Shown here one piece after another: positions 27,151 to 36,053 of a DNA stretch of 64,000 nt (within the stretch, counting starts at the first letter, position 1; each line of letters begins with the position of its first letter). The notes under the pieces are model-generated. The model ran no database searches, was not told where the DNA came from, and saw only the letters and a program-made list of their open reading frames with translations. The DNA comes from Aurantimicrobium minutum (GTDB lineage Bacteria; Actinomycetota; Actinomycetes; Actinomycetales; Microbacteriaceae): NCBI RefSeq assembly GCF_002355535.1, contig NZ_AP017457.1, forward strand, positions 434,001 to 498,000, given 5' to 3'. The translations under genes were made by a program, and so were the position numbers.

Positions 27151-28936
27151 AACTGCGGTAACTGACGATTATTTTCAGCAGTCTGAACTCAAAAACAGAA
27201 GTTTTAGATTCGGCGGAAGAGAAGCAACCTCACCCAAAATCGTCTGGCCTTTACTAGTTCTCCTCTCTCTCAATATCGGCAGCACTGGGATTGTTGAAAG
27301 CTCAGATACTCGAATCATTATTTGGCGCGTTTCTTTTGTTGCACTGATGTGTGCTGGCGTGTACTTTACGGTTTTGGGCTGGGTTATCAATCGCGTGGCG
27401 GGGCAATTGGGCAGCCTTCGCACCTGGTGTATTGGTTTTTTATACGCCACAACAGAGCTGTTACGAGCAGTTCTCATCCAAGTTTTTGCTGAAGGGCTTG
27501 GGCTAAACACGAACCCACAATGGGAATTCAGAATAGTGGCAGCGCTGACATCGGGACTTGTCATTTTCGCGTTGGTCTCGACGGTCGTCAACGATTCTTC
27601 TTCGTATCGAAATGCCTATAAAAATTTGTATACCCAACGGGTCCAACTTCAATCGATTGTTGAGAGCTCGACAGAAAACCTCATTCGTGCTCGGGACCAA
27701 ATTGTCGACACTACTCGCGAACAACTCGAAAAGGCATTGCGAAGTATCTTGACGGAGACTGAAAAAACTTCTCCTGAATATCCGAAGATTATTCAGAATC
27801 TTTACTCTGTAGCAGAAGAAACCGTCAGACCACTCAGTCATCTGTTATTCGAAAATCCGTTGAAACTTTCACCGGTCACGTCAACTTCAAAACCGCCTCG
27901 GATTTCTCTCATGACCGTAATTCGACGAAGTTCTCTCGTTGCGCCCTTTAGGCCGGGGCTTTACTTTGCAATGGCGGCAATACTTTCATTCCCCTCGTTG
28001 CTGGTGAATTTTGATCTGGGTTATACCGGCTTATGGCTTATGTCCGTGGGATTGATTTATGGCACTGTTGAGTTGGCCAGAAGGTATCTCTCGCCACACT
28101 TGGCCACAATGAATTTGATCATTCGCTGCGTTGTTATCACTGCTGTTTATGCAGCTCCAGCATTGTTTTTTGCGGAAGTAGTTCTGAAACACACTACTAA
28201 TCAGACTGGATTCACCCTCGAAACGATTTTTTATGGATTAGTTCTGGGCGCTGTCTTGGGGTGGCTCATGGCATCTTCAGCTGGCATGAGGACTGCGCGA
28301 CTTGAAATGCTCGATGAAATCAAGCAAATCAACCAAGAACTAACCTGGCAAAATGCTCGCATTCAATCCGAGCTGTGGCTTGATCAAAAAAGCCTCGCCT
28401 TGACGCTGCACAACGATGTTCAAGCAACTTTGCTCGCAGCAGCGCTCAAACTCAAGGCGGCACTGGATCGAGGCGAAAAGACAGCGAACAATTCATTGCC
28501 AGAAATTAGAGAATTGATTTCCCGGAGCATCAATTTTGGTGAATATCACTCGCGCAACACAACTCTCGATGCTGTAATCGAACGAATTAACAACAACTGG
28601 GCAGGTCTGATCACGATGGACGTGGCCGTTTCACCAGAGACGTTGCGTGCGATAGAGAATGATTTTGTTGGTTTAGGTGTTTTGGAAGATGTCTTGAGTG
28701 AATTTCAAAACAATTCCCTCAAACATGGCGCTGCGACAAAAACCACAGCACAGTTGACTATGCCCGATACGGGGATTTTGCACGTGGTCTTGGCAAATAA
28801 CGGAACACCTCTGAGTAAAGAAAACTCTTCAGGCTTAGGATCTGCCTTCATTAACAGCGTTGCTTTGGAATACTCACTAGAGACCGTTCAAGGTGGTGTT
28901 CAACTTATTCTTCAGCTCCCCCTTGAAGGCAAGTAG
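27143..28936 (+). CDS. Membrane sensor histidine kinase
   Basis: 597 residues. The N-terminal part has about four hydrophobic segments (from roughly residue 30 to 160), a coiled-coil-like stretch near 165-240, then a second group of four membrane segments (about 275-395). A signalling helix (MLDEIKQINQELTWQNARI) leads to the dimerisation helix with the putative phospho-His in SLALTLHNDVQATLL. The HATPase region is recognisable by EFQNNSLKHG (N box) and a final GLGSAFI; the usual acidic G1 motif reads ANNGTPL. The double membrane block is unusual and no known sensor domain is evident. GTG start overlapping the response regulator gene. Confidence 0.82.
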   Translation: MTKTAVTDDYFQQSELKNRSFRFGGREATSPKIVWPLLVLLSLNIGSTGIVESSDTRIIIWRVSFVALMCAGVYFTVLGWVINRVAGQLGSLRTWCIGFLYATTELLRAVLIQVFAEGLGLNTNPQWEFRIVAALTSGLVIFALVSTVVNDSSSYRNAYKNLYTQRVQLQSIVESSTENLIRARDQIVDTTREQLEKALRSILTETEKTSPEYPKIIQNLYSVAEETVRPLSHLLFENPLKLSPVTSTSKPPRISLMTVIRRSSLVAPFRPGLYFAMAAILSFPSLLVNFDLGYTGLWLMSVGLIYGTVELARRYLSPHLATMNLIIRCVVITAVYAAPALFFAEVVLKHTTNQTGFTLETIFYGLVLGAVLGWLMASSAGMRTARLEMLDEIKQINQELTWQNARIQSELWLDQKSLALTLHNDVQATLLAAALKLKAALDRGEKTANNSLPEIRELISRSINFGEYHSRNTTLDAVIERINNNWAGLITMDVAVSPETLRAIENDFVGLGVLEDVLSEFQNNSLKHGAATKTTAQLTMPDTGILHVVLANNGTPLSKENSSGLGSAFINSVALEYSLETVQGGVQLILQLPLEGK

Positions 28937-29001
28937 AACAGCTTTTTGTCTCAGAGGTCTCAATCTTGGTGTGGTGACAGCTCTGCAAAGCTGCAACAAA
29001 C

Positions 29002-29007
29002 TAATCT
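29002..29007 (+). promoter_or_regulatory. -10 element for the DUF1684 gene
   Basis: TAATCT ends 7 bases before the GTG at 29015 and decides that start. Confidence 0.45.
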
Positions 29008-29014
29008 GGGGTTT

Positions 29015-29866
29015 GTGACTGCAGATATCGCCGCCGTAACCCCGCAAACTCCTGAAGAAGCCTATGCCTTCTTCCGTAGCCGACGCCATGAGATGGCGTT
29101 ATTGCCCCAGGGCTCACTCGCTTTGGTGAATACTCAGTGGTTCTATGGTGCGCCGGGGGAGAGCGAGAGCGTTTGGGGCGTGAACGGTCTTTGGTCCGCA
29201 CTTCCCGAGGGGGAAAAAGGTATTCAGCTGACCGCAACTGCGGCAGACAACATCTTGGTTGACGGGGCGCTCGTTGACGGAACTGTAGTTGTTACAGGGA
29301 AAGATTCTGAAACTGCTTCCACCATCGTTTTTGATGAGACTAAAACCGGAACTGTCATCAAAGGCGAAGATGGCAAATATGCGTTGAGAGTGTGGGACAG
29401 CAACTCCGAGGATCTTCAGAACTTTGGCTCTATTGATGCATTTGAATACAACCCTGACTGGGTCATCACCGGAACTTTCACCCCCATTGAGGGCGGTCGT
29501 GCAGTAGAGGTGTCTCATCTCAAAGATCAAGGTGCTGGACGAGACAAGGTCATCCCCGGAGATATCCGTTTCACCATTGACGGTGTTGAATATGCGCCCT
29601 CAGCCTTCAAAGAAGGCCGGGCGCTCATGATTGTGTTCTCGGATGCCACCTCGGGACCCGTAACCTACAGTGTGGGCCGTTTCCTCATGGTTGCCCCAAA
29701 CCCTGATGGCACGATCACCTTGGACTTCAACCGCGCCTACCTTCCTCCGTGTGCATTTAGCTACAACTTCAACTGTCCTATGCCACCGGAGGAGAACCGT
29801 TTCCCCTTTGCAGTTGAGGCCGGAGAGAAGAACGTGCTCAATAAAGCTGGCGAGCTGCTGCACTAA
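29015..29866 (+). CDS. DUF1684 family protein
   Basis: 283 residues, cytosolic, function unknown. The C-terminal family signature is clear: TLDFNRAYLPPCAFSYNFNCP, then PPEENRFPFAVEAGE. Earlier blocks include FRSRRHEMALLPQGSLAL and YEPSAF-like YAPSAFKEGRALMIVFSDATSG. The GTG at 29015 is chosen on its -10 element and on the family's usual N-terminus; the frame is open further upstream (ATG at 28946). Its stop overlaps the convergent PadR gene stop by four bases. Confidence 0.85.
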   Translation: MTADIAAVTPQTPEEAYAFFRSRRHEMALLPQGSLALVNTQWFYGAPGESESVWGVNGLWSALPEGEKGIQLTATAADNILVDGALVDGTVVVTGKDSETASTIVFDETKTGTVIKGEDGKYALRVWDSNSEDLQNFGSIDAFEYNPDWVITGTFTPIEGGRAVEVSHLKDQGAGRDKVIPGDIRFTIDGVEYAPSAFKEGRALMIVFSDATSGPVTYSVGRFLMVAPNPDGTITLDFNRAYLPPCAFSYNFNCPMPPEENRFPFAVEAGEKNVLNKAGELLH

Positions 29867-30399
29867 CTCTTTGCTGGGCGTCCACGCTTTGGGCGACCGA
29901 GGCTGTAGTGGGGTTGTTCTTGCAGGTCTGAGACGCCCACGTCTGCAAGCCAGTTGGATACTGCTTCGTGGTAACGAACTGTGGCCTGGGCGTGGAGGCG
30001 ACGTGCAGGCGTGATGCCTGTCTCCACTACATCGTTTCTGAGGTGGCTCTTCAGGCTGTGAATTAAGGCGGTGGCGTGAATTTTATTCACGCTGGAGCTA
30101 ATGAGCACCATGTCTTGAACATCTACCCACTCAGGCAGGGATGTCACAGTAGATCCACTGAGCCAGTTGTTTGCCTCATCGCGACCAGAATCTGTCAAGG
30201 CGTAGAGGGGAAGGCCGTCCTCGGTGAGTCCTTGGTGCGTCACGAGACCAGCCGTGGTGAGGCGATCTAAAGTGCCGTACACCTGTCCCACATTGGTCTT
30301 GGCTCGGTGTGGGGCGCGAGCTCCCAGCTCGGCGTGGAGCTGAAGACCATATGCCGGCCCCAAGGTAAGAATCCCGAGGATTGCTTCGCGAACAGCCAT
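29863..30399 (-). CDS. PadR-family transcriptional regulator
   Basis: 178 residues. The N-terminal winged helix reads VREAILGILTLGPAYGLQLHAELG, then TNVGQVYGTLDRLTTAGLV and a beta wing YALTDSGRDEA. The C-terminal helical part mediates dimerisation in the family. The protein ends in LGRPKRGRPAKS, an AT-hook-like basic tail that is unusual for PadR. Its promoter contains a 13-base palindrome overlapping the -10 element, which suggests self-repression. Ligand unknown. Confidence 0.88.
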   Translation of the reverse strand: MAVREAILGILTLGPAYGLQLHAELGARAPHRAKTNVGQVYGTLDRLTTAGLVTHQGLTEDGLPLYALTDSGRDEANNWLSGSTVTSLPEWVDVQDMVLISSSVNKIHATALIHSLKSHLRNDVVETGITPARRLHAQATVRYHEAVSNWLADVGVSDLQEQPHYSLGRPKRGRPAKS

Positions 30400-30405
30400 A
30401 AAAAC

Positions 30406-30411
30406 ACTCTA
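30406..30411 (-). promoter_or_regulatory. -10 element for the PadR gene
   Basis: On the minus strand TAGAGT ends 6 bases before the ATG, and it overlaps the palindrome at 30408-30420. Confidence 0.45.
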
Positions 30412-30420
30412 CTGAGTAGA
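30408..30420. promoter_or_regulatory. 13-base palindrome in the PadR promoter
   Basis: TCTACTGAGTAGA is symmetric around its central base. It covers part of the -10 hexamer, a position typical of a self-repressing operator. Confidence 0.45.
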
Positions 30421-30484
30421 ACAGAAGCTGAAAACTCACTGTGAGGGGGTAAACCCCTGTTGTTATGCCTAAGTCAGCTGTGCC

Positions 30485-30494
30485 ACACTAGTGT
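30485..30494. promoter_or_regulatory. Short palindrome upstream of the DUF3145 gene
   Basis: ACACTAGTGT is a perfect 10-base palindrome 90 bases before the ATG. In the same gap GGGGT, AA, ACCCC (30446-30457) forms a second small inverted repeat. Significance unknown. Confidence 0.25.
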
Positions 30495-30584
30495 CACAAC
30501 AGAACAAGCGTGAGATACGCAATCAATAACTCTCATCTGTGTGGTCGTAGGGGAAGACGCACCACAGTAGAAAAGGATGATGAG

Positions 30585-31085
30585 ATGACTGCAGTGTCGA
30601 CAGGAGTGGTTTATGTCCACTCCTCGCCTCGCGCGTTGAGCCCACATGTAGAGTGGGCTATTAGTCGTGTCTTGGGTAAAGGAATCACATTGTCGTGGAG
30701 TCCTCAACCCATACTCCCTGGTTCACAGCGTGCCGAATACGCGTGGCAAGGTCCTGTGGGATCAGCAAGCAAAATCGCGTCCGAACTCTTGGGGTGGGAA
30801 CAGCTGCGTTTTGAGGTCACAGAAGATGCCGCTCCAGGAATTGATGGCGGTCGTTGGTGCCACACTCCAAGCTTGGGAATCTTTCATTCACCCGTTGATG
30901 CTGCAGGGAACATGGTAATTACCGAAAACAGGCTTCGAGCTGTGTTGGATTTCGCCGGAAACGATGCCGATCTCTTGAGAACTGGTATTTCAAGGTCCCT
31001 GGGTGAAGCATGGGATGCAGAATTAGACACCTTCCGATATGCCTCAGATATGGCTCCGGTGCGCTGGCTCCATCAAGTTGGTTAG
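30585..31085 (+). CDS. DUF3145 family protein
   Basis: 166 residues, matching the length of this actinobacteria-restricted family of unknown function. Recognisable blocks are GVVYVHSSPRALSPHVEWAI near the N-terminus and a middle LLGWEQLRFEVTEDAAPG. The ATG at 30585 is preceded by AGGA at a suitable distance; an in-frame ATG 75 bases upstream gives an Arg-rich extension not seen in the family. No signal peptide or membrane segment. It converges on fabF across a shared terminator. Confidence 0.85.
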   Translation: MTAVSTGVVYVHSSPRALSPHVEWAISRVLGKGITLSWSPQPILPGSQRAEYAWQGPVGSASKIASELLGWEQLRFEVTEDAAPGIDGGRWCHTPSLGIFHSPVDAAGNMVITENRLRAVLDFAGNDADLLRTGISRSLGEAWDAELDTFRYASDMAPVRWLHQVG

Positions 31086-31094
31086 CGTCAAACG

Positions 31095-31126
31095 AAGAAT
31101 GCCCCTGCATTTGCAGGGGCATTCTT
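31095..31126. terminator. Bidirectional terminator between DUF3145 and fabF genes
   Basis: A 14-base-pair stem, AGAATGCCCCTGCA paired with TGCAGGGGCATTCT, and a 2-base loop. TT follows on the + strand and TTCG on the minus strand. Confidence 0.85.
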
Positions 31127-31136
31127 GGTGAAAGTA

Positions 31137-32375
31137 TTAGTTGTAGCTGCGGAACGCAACAACCGCGTTGTGGCCTCCAAAACCAAAGGAGTTACTAATA
31201 GCAACGATGTCGCCGGAAGGAAGTTCACGAGGACTCGTGACGACATCGAGCTTGATTTCAGGATCCTGGTTTTCCAAGTTAATGGTGGGGGGAGCGGTTC
31301 TGTTGTGAAGAGCTAAGACAGTAAACATTGCCTCAATAGCTCCAGCACCACCGAGAAGGTGACCTGTAGACGACTTCGTAGCAGACACAGCAATATTGTC
31401 CAGGTGGTCACCGAATACACGACGCAAAGCATTGTATTCAGCGATGTCACCAACAGGTGTTGATGTGGCGTGGGCGTTGATGTGAACAACATCTTCGATA
31501 CTGGCGCCTGCTTGTTCGATGGCTTGAATCATGGCGCGAGCAGCCGCGGAACCCTCGGGGTCTGGTGCGGTGATGTGATACGCGTCGGAGGTTACAGCTC
31601 CTCCAGCAACCTCGGCGTAAATCTTTGCTCCCCGAGCAAGTGCGTGTTCTTCTGTTTCAAGAACCAATGCAGCTGCACCTTCTCCGAGCACGAAACCGTC
31701 ACGGTTGACGTCGTAGGGGCGAGAAGCGCCAGCAGGATCATCATTGCGCTTGGACAGTGCCTGCATAGCAGCGAACGAGGCAATAGGGAGTGGGTGGATG
31801 GCAGCCTCAGAACCACCGGCGATGATGACATCAGCTAGACCAGCCTGAAGGTGTTCATAGGCGTTGGCGATGGCTTCGGTGCTGGAGGCGCAAGCAGAAA
31901 CGACGGTGCGCACACCTGCACGAGCGTGCAGGTCCATACCGATAGCTGCTCCAGGTCCATTAGGCATCAGCATCGGAACAGTCATGGGCAGAACGCGACG
32001 TGGTCCCTTTTCGCGCAGGGTGTCCCATGCGTCGAGGAGAGTCCACACGCCGCCGATACCTGTGGACCAGTCGACAGCTAGCCGGCCAGGGTCAACCTCT
32101 GGGTTTCCGGAGTCTAACCAAGCTTCACGCCCAGCGATGAGGGCGAACTGTGAGGAAGGGTCTAAACGCTTAGTTTCAACGCGTTCAAGAATTTCCTCAG
32201 CAGGCACGGCAGCTTGTGCCGCAAAAGTGATGGGGATATCCCACTTCTCAACCCACTCTTGTTCGAGTGAGCGAGCGCCAGACTTACCAGCAAGAAGAGC
32301 TGCCCAGGTCTCTGGGGCATTGCCGGCCAAAGGAGACGTGGTACCGATACCGGTGACGACAATCTTCTTGCTCAT
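31137..32375 (-). CDS. fabF: 3-oxoacyl-ACP synthase II (FabF/KasA type)
   Basis: A condensing enzyme of 412 residues that elongates acyl-ACP with malonyl-ACP. The Cys-His-His triad is present: C162 in VSACASSTEAI, His in NAHATSTPVGD and His in SSTGHLLGGAGA. The C-terminal SNSFGFGGHNA block closes the fold. It is the last gene of the minus-strand fabD-fabH-acpP-fabF cluster, 89 bases after acpP. GAAAG lies before the ATG. Confidence 0.96.
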   Translation of the reverse strand: MSKKIVVTGIGTTSPLAGNAPETWAALLAGKSGARSLEQEWVEKWDIPITFAAQAAVPAEEILERVETKRLDPSSQFALIAGREAWLDSGNPEVDPGRLAVDWSTGIGGVWTLLDAWDTLREKGPRRVLPMTVPMLMPNGPGAAIGMDLHARAGVRTVVSACASSTEAIANAYEHLQAGLADVIIAGGSEAAIHPLPIASFAAMQALSKRNDDPAGASRPYDVNRDGFVLGEGAAALVLETEEHALARGAKIYAEVAGGAVTSDAYHITAPDPEGSAAARAMIQAIEQAGASIEDVVHINAHATSTPVGDIAEYNALRRVFGDHLDNIAVSATKSSTGHLLGGAGAIEAMFTVLALHNRTAPPTINLENQDPEIKLDVVTSPRELPSGDIVAISNSFGFGGHNAVVAFRSYN

Positions 32376-32464
32376 ATCTTCAGTCTTTCTGTGGGAAGTG
32401 GGGAAAGCTGGAGGATTGTAAGGAGGGCCGGAACTTTCGTTGCCGACCCTCGCTTACGAATTCC

Positions 32465-32710
32465 TTAGGATGCAGAAACGATGAAGTTAACTGCGTCACC
32501 GACGGTCTTGAGGTTCTTTACTTCCTCGTCGGGGATCTTCACGTCGAACTTCTCTTCTGCGTTCACGACGATGGTCATCATCGAGATCGAGTCAATGTCG
32601 AGGTCGTCGGTGAAAGACTTGTCCAGCTGTACCGTTTCGGTTGCAATGCCGGTTTCGTCGTTAACGAGCTCAGCCAGACCTGCAAGTACTTCTTCGGTGG
32701 ACAGTGCCAT
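32465..32710 (-). CDS. acpP: Acyl carrier protein
   Basis: An acidic four-helix carrier of 81 residues. The phosphopantetheine attachment serine is S41 in DDLDIDSISMM, a variant of the usual DSL with isoleucine. It carries the growing chain between FabD, FabH and FabF encoded in the same cluster. AAGGAG at a good distance precedes the ATG, one of the strongest ribosome sites in the window, which fits the high demand for this protein. Confidence 0.96.
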   Translation of the reverse strand: MALSTEEVLAGLAELVNDETGIATETVQLDKSFTDDLDIDSISMMTIVVNAEEKFDVKIPDEEVKNLKTVGDAVNFIVSAS

Positions 32711-32769
32711 TGTTATCTCCTTGTTGGGGGTTCGTTTGACTGGTTTAGTTTACCGGCCAATTGAGGCTT

Positions 32770-33780
32770 TTACGGCAGAACGACGACCTGTGCGCCATAT
32801 ACGAGACCGGCACCGAAGCCGATTTCAAGGGCAAGGCCACCGCTGAGTTCAGGGTGTTCTTCAAGCAGGCGATGCGTTGCAAGCGGGATTGATGCTGCAG
32901 AAGTGTTTCCTGTTGTTTCAATGTCCCGAGCAATCACAACTGATTCCGGTAATTTCAGCTGCTTAGCGAATTCGTCGATGATGCGCATGTTTGCCTGGTG
33001 GGGGATAAACGCCGAAAGCTGATCGCTCGTGATTCCAGCTTCCTCGAGAGCTTTTTGTGCGACCTTTGCCATTTCCCACACTGCCCAGCGGAACACCGTT
33101 TGTCCTTCTTGGCGCAGTGTTGGCCATGCGACATCACCGTGTCCGTCGCGGTATTCAATCAGGGTGTGGTCCATGCCCACGGCATCCCACTTGGAGCCGT
33201 CGGACCCCCAGACGCTCTTCGAAATACCAGGGAAGTCGCTAGGTCCAATCACAGCAGCACCTGCTCCGTCTCCGAGCAAGAAGCTGATGGTGCGGTCTGT
33301 GGGCTCAATGATTTCGCTGAGCTTCTCAGCACCGATGACGAGCACATACTTTGCTAAACCTGAGCGGACAAAAGAGTCTGCCTGGGCAATACCGTAGGTG
33401 TATCCCGCGCATGCTGCTGAAATGTCGTAGGCTGCAGCCGGGTTTGCCCCAATCCGGTCAGCCACGAGTGCAGCCATGGAGGGGGTTTGAACTGAGTTGC
33501 TGATGGTGGAGATGAGTACCACATCAATTTCTTCTGGCTTAATTCCTGCCTTGGAAATAGCCTCATTTGCGGCTTGGGTAGCTAAGTCTGCTGCAGTGAT
33601 TCCTGCAGAGGCACGTTTGCGGGTGATCACACCTGTGCGCTGGCGAATCCATTCATCACTGGAGTCGATGGGGCCAGCAATGTCGTCATTCGTTACTGTG
33701 AGGTCGCCACGCGCTGCTCCCATGGCATAAATGCGAGAGTACTTGGCCCCTTCGGACTGTTTGAGATTCACGTGAGTCAT
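32770..33780 (-). CDS. fabH: 3-oxoacyl-ACP synthase III
   Basis: The initiating condensing enzyme, 336 residues; it joins an acyl-CoA primer with malonyl-ACP. The catalytic triad is C124 in ISAACAGYTYG, His in FIPHQANMRI (near 262) and Asn in TTGNTSAASIP. It lies between fabD and acpP. In actinobacteria it often accepts branched primers, which is not readable here. Confidence 0.96.
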   Translation of the reverse strand: MTHVNLKQSEGAKYSRIYAMGAARGDLTVTNDDIAGPIDSSDEWIRQRTGVITRKRASAGITAADLATQAANEAISKAGIKPEEIDVVLISTISNSVQTPSMAALVADRIGANPAAAYDISAACAGYTYGIAQADSFVRSGLAKYVLVIGAEKLSEIIEPTDRTISFLLGDGAGAAVIGPSDFPGISKSVWGSDGSKWDAVGMDHTLIEYRDGHGDVAWPTLRQEGQTVFRWAVWEMAKVAQKALEEAGITSDQLSAFIPHQANMRIIDEFAKQLKLPESVVIARDIETTGNTSAASIPLATHRLLEEHPELSGGLALEIGFGAGLVYGAQVVVLP

Positions 33781-33806
33781 GATGGGTACTTTCTTTCTCT
33801 GGCCGC

Positions 33807-34727
33807 TTAGGCGACAGAGTCAATCAGTTCGCGGGCTGCCACAAGATCTTCGGGAGTCTTAATGGCCACGGTAGGAACGCCTTTGAGTGCACGCTTGGCT
33901 AGACCAACCAATGCCCCTGCAGGTGCAATTTCGATAATTCCGCTCACGCCAGCTGCGGCGAAACTATCCATGCACTTGTCCCAACGGACGGGGGAAGATA
34001 CTTGCCCGACTAGAAGCTCGCGGAAAGTATCACCTTTGGCCACGACAGAACCATCCTTGTTGGTCCACAGCGTTTTCATTGGGTCATTGGTGTTGACCTC
34101 TGCAGCAGCTTCGCGCAGAGTCTCAACGGCATCGAGCATGTAGCTGGTGTGGAAGGCGCCGGCGACCTGAAGAGGAATGACTCGTGTTCCTGCGGGGGGT
34201 TCTTCTGCGAGTGTTGCTAGTGCAGCGAGTTCACCAGCAACGACCAGCTGTCCGCCACCGTTGTAATTGGCAGGGAAAAGTCCCAGTTGGTCAAGCTTTG
34301 CCAGAATCTCAGATTCGTCACCACCGATAACGGCGCTCATGCCAGTAGGAATGAGCGCGGCAGCATCAGCCATGGCGCGTCCGCGAATACCCACCAAGCG
34401 AACAGCATCGGTTGCATCCAGCACTCCAGCACCAGCCGCTGCAGTGAATTCGCCTACAGAGTGACCAGCAATACCCGAACTTTTTGCGAGGTGGTCGCTT
34501 TCAGAAAGTGCGTCGAGAGTCAAGATTCCTGCGGCAACAATGAGTGGCTGTGCGATAGACGTGTCACGAATGGTATCGGCGTCACTGACGGTGCCATGTT
34601 TGACTAGATCGACATCTGCCGCATCAGAGAGGGTTTCAAGAAGAGCTTTGGCTTGAGGATCAGCAATCCAGGGTTCTAGGAATCCGGGAGTCTGAGAGCC
34701 CTGACCAGGGCAGACAACAACTATCAC
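33807..34727 (-). CDS. fabD: Malonyl-CoA:ACP acyltransferase
   Basis: 306 residues, moving malonyl groups from CoA to ACP. The nucleophile is S90 in GHSVGEFTAAAG, the N-terminal oxyanion loop is CPGQGSQTPG, and the His of the dyad is in VAGAFHTSYM. Translation starts at a GTG. On the minus strand AAGACT ends 6 bases before it, close to the leaderless pattern. It is the first gene of the fab cluster and follows the FasR-like gene after 113 bases. Confidence 0.95.
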   Translation of the reverse strand: MIVVVCPGQGSQTPGFLEPWIADPQAKALLETLSDAADVDLVKHGTVSDADTIRDTSIAQPLIVAAGILTLDALSESDHLAKSSGIAGHSVGEFTAAAGAGVLDATDAVRLVGIRGRAMADAAALIPTGMSAVIGGDESEILAKLDQLGLFPANYNGGGQLVVAGELAALATLAEEPPAGTRVIPLQVAGAFHTSYMLDAVETLREAAAEVNTNDPMKTLWTNKDGSVVAKGDTFRELLVGQVSSPVRWDKCMDSFAAAGVSGIIEIAPAGALVGLAKRALKGVPTVAIKTPEDLVAARELIDSVA

Positions 34728-34840
34728 CTGTAAAGTCTTCCAATCATTGGTGCTAATTTCTGTGCACTCATCGACACACTATCGCGAGAATCGTTGTCGA
34801 GTCTCTACATTTTGAGAGATTTGACACGACCGAAACTAGT

Positions 34841-36043
34841 TCAGGGGAGATTTCTTTGTGCTTTGCGCTGCTTAGGTACTGGTCCTTTAATGGAACCCAA
34901 AATTAGTGCACACTGCAAAATCATTGCCTCTCGAGGACCAGTAGCATCCCAACCAATCACTTCAGTTACGCGCTTGAGGCGGTAACGGACCGTGTTGGGG
35001 TGAACGAATAGGTCACGTGCAGTTGCTTCGAGGCTGCGGCCATTGTCTAAGTAGCTCTGCAACGTGGTGAGTAGTTCCGCAGACTGATCACTCAGAGGCA
35101 GGTAAATTCGCTCGATGAGGGTTGCGCGGGCCAGAGGATCACCGGCAAGTGCGCGTTCTGGAAGTAAATCATCTGCAGCGATTGGTCTGGTTGCTCCGCG
35201 CCATGAGCTCGCGACGGAATATCCGGCAAGTGCCGCACGTGCGGAGGTGACTGCATCAACCAGTGAGGGAACTTCAGGCCCCACCACTAAGTGGCCTTCA
35301 CCAAAATCCTCTTCGAGGTGTTTTGTAATTTCCATAAAGCTCATCGTGGAATGTTCTTTGTCATCCTCTAATGGCTCAGCACGACCAATGACAACAACCA
35401 GACGGTTTCCCTGCACTCCAATGAGAATGTCTGCATGAAGGTGGCGGGCAGTTCGACGCAGTCGGTCCACGTCCAGAATGCGAGGGGAGCGGCCCACAAC
35501 AACACACACTTCACCGCGACCTTGCCAGCCCAGGGCTGCAATTCTGCTGGGCAATTCGTCATCATATTCTCCCGAGAGAATACTGTCGACCACGAGAGCC
35601 TCCAGGCGAGCATCCCAGAGACCACGTGCTTCTGCTGCGCGGGCATACACATCAGCAGCTGCGAAAGCGATCTCACGCGAATACAACAAGATTGCTTCGC
35701 GCAACTCCTCGCCGTGTCCTTTGATGCGTTCTTCCACGACTTCCACGGTGCAACGAATGAGTTGGAGAGTTTGTTGCAGGGTTACTGAACGCAACAACTC
35801 ACGTGGAGCTCCACCAAACACATCTGATGCAATCCACGGCGTGGTTGAGGGGTCATCAAACCAGGTAATGAAGGAAGTAATACCGTTTTGTGCGACAAGG
35901 CCAACAGCAGATCGACGTCCAGGTGGCATGTCCCGGTACCACGGAAGGGTGTCCTCAAGCCTTTTCACCGTCAAGGTGGAAAGCTCTCCAGATATTGTCC
36001 TGAGCCAAGCAAGTGTTTCTGCTTTGCTCCGTTGTGCAGCCAT
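34841..36043 (-). CDS. fasR: PucR/CdaR-type regulator, FasR-like
   Basis: 400 residues from the ATG at 36043, which is 10 bases after the aceE stop; longer starts at 36100 and 36118 would overlap aceE. The N-terminal half is a helical sensor region, the middle a GGDEF-like CdaR domain and the C-terminus a PucR-type helix-turn-helix: LLTTLQSYLDNGRSLEATARDLFVHPNTVRYRLKRVTEVIG. In Streptomyces coelicolor the regulator at the same position before fabD is FasR, an activator of the fab operon, and Mycobacterium has a homologue at the equivalent place. The role here is inferred from that context. The Lys/Arg-rich tail is short. Confidence 0.82.
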   Translation of the reverse strand: MAAQRSKAETLAWLRTISGELSTLTVKRLEDTLPWYRDMPPGRRSAVGLVAQNGITSFITWFDDPSTTPWIASDVFGGAPRELLRSVTLQQTLQLIRCTVEVVEERIKGHGEELREAILLYSREIAFAAADVYARAAEARGLWDARLEALVVDSILSGEYDDELPSRIAALGWQGRGEVCVVVGRSPRILDVDRLRRTARHLHADILIGVQGNRLVVVIGRAEPLEDDKEHSTMSFMEITKHLEEDFGEGHLVVGPEVPSLVDAVTSARAALAGYSVASSWRGATRPIAADDLLPERALAGDPLARATLIERIYLPLSDQSAELLTTLQSYLDNGRSLEATARDLFVHPNTVRYRLKRVTEVIGWDATGPREAMILQCALILGSIKGPVPKQRKAQRNLP

Positions 36044-36053
36044 GGCTGTGTTG

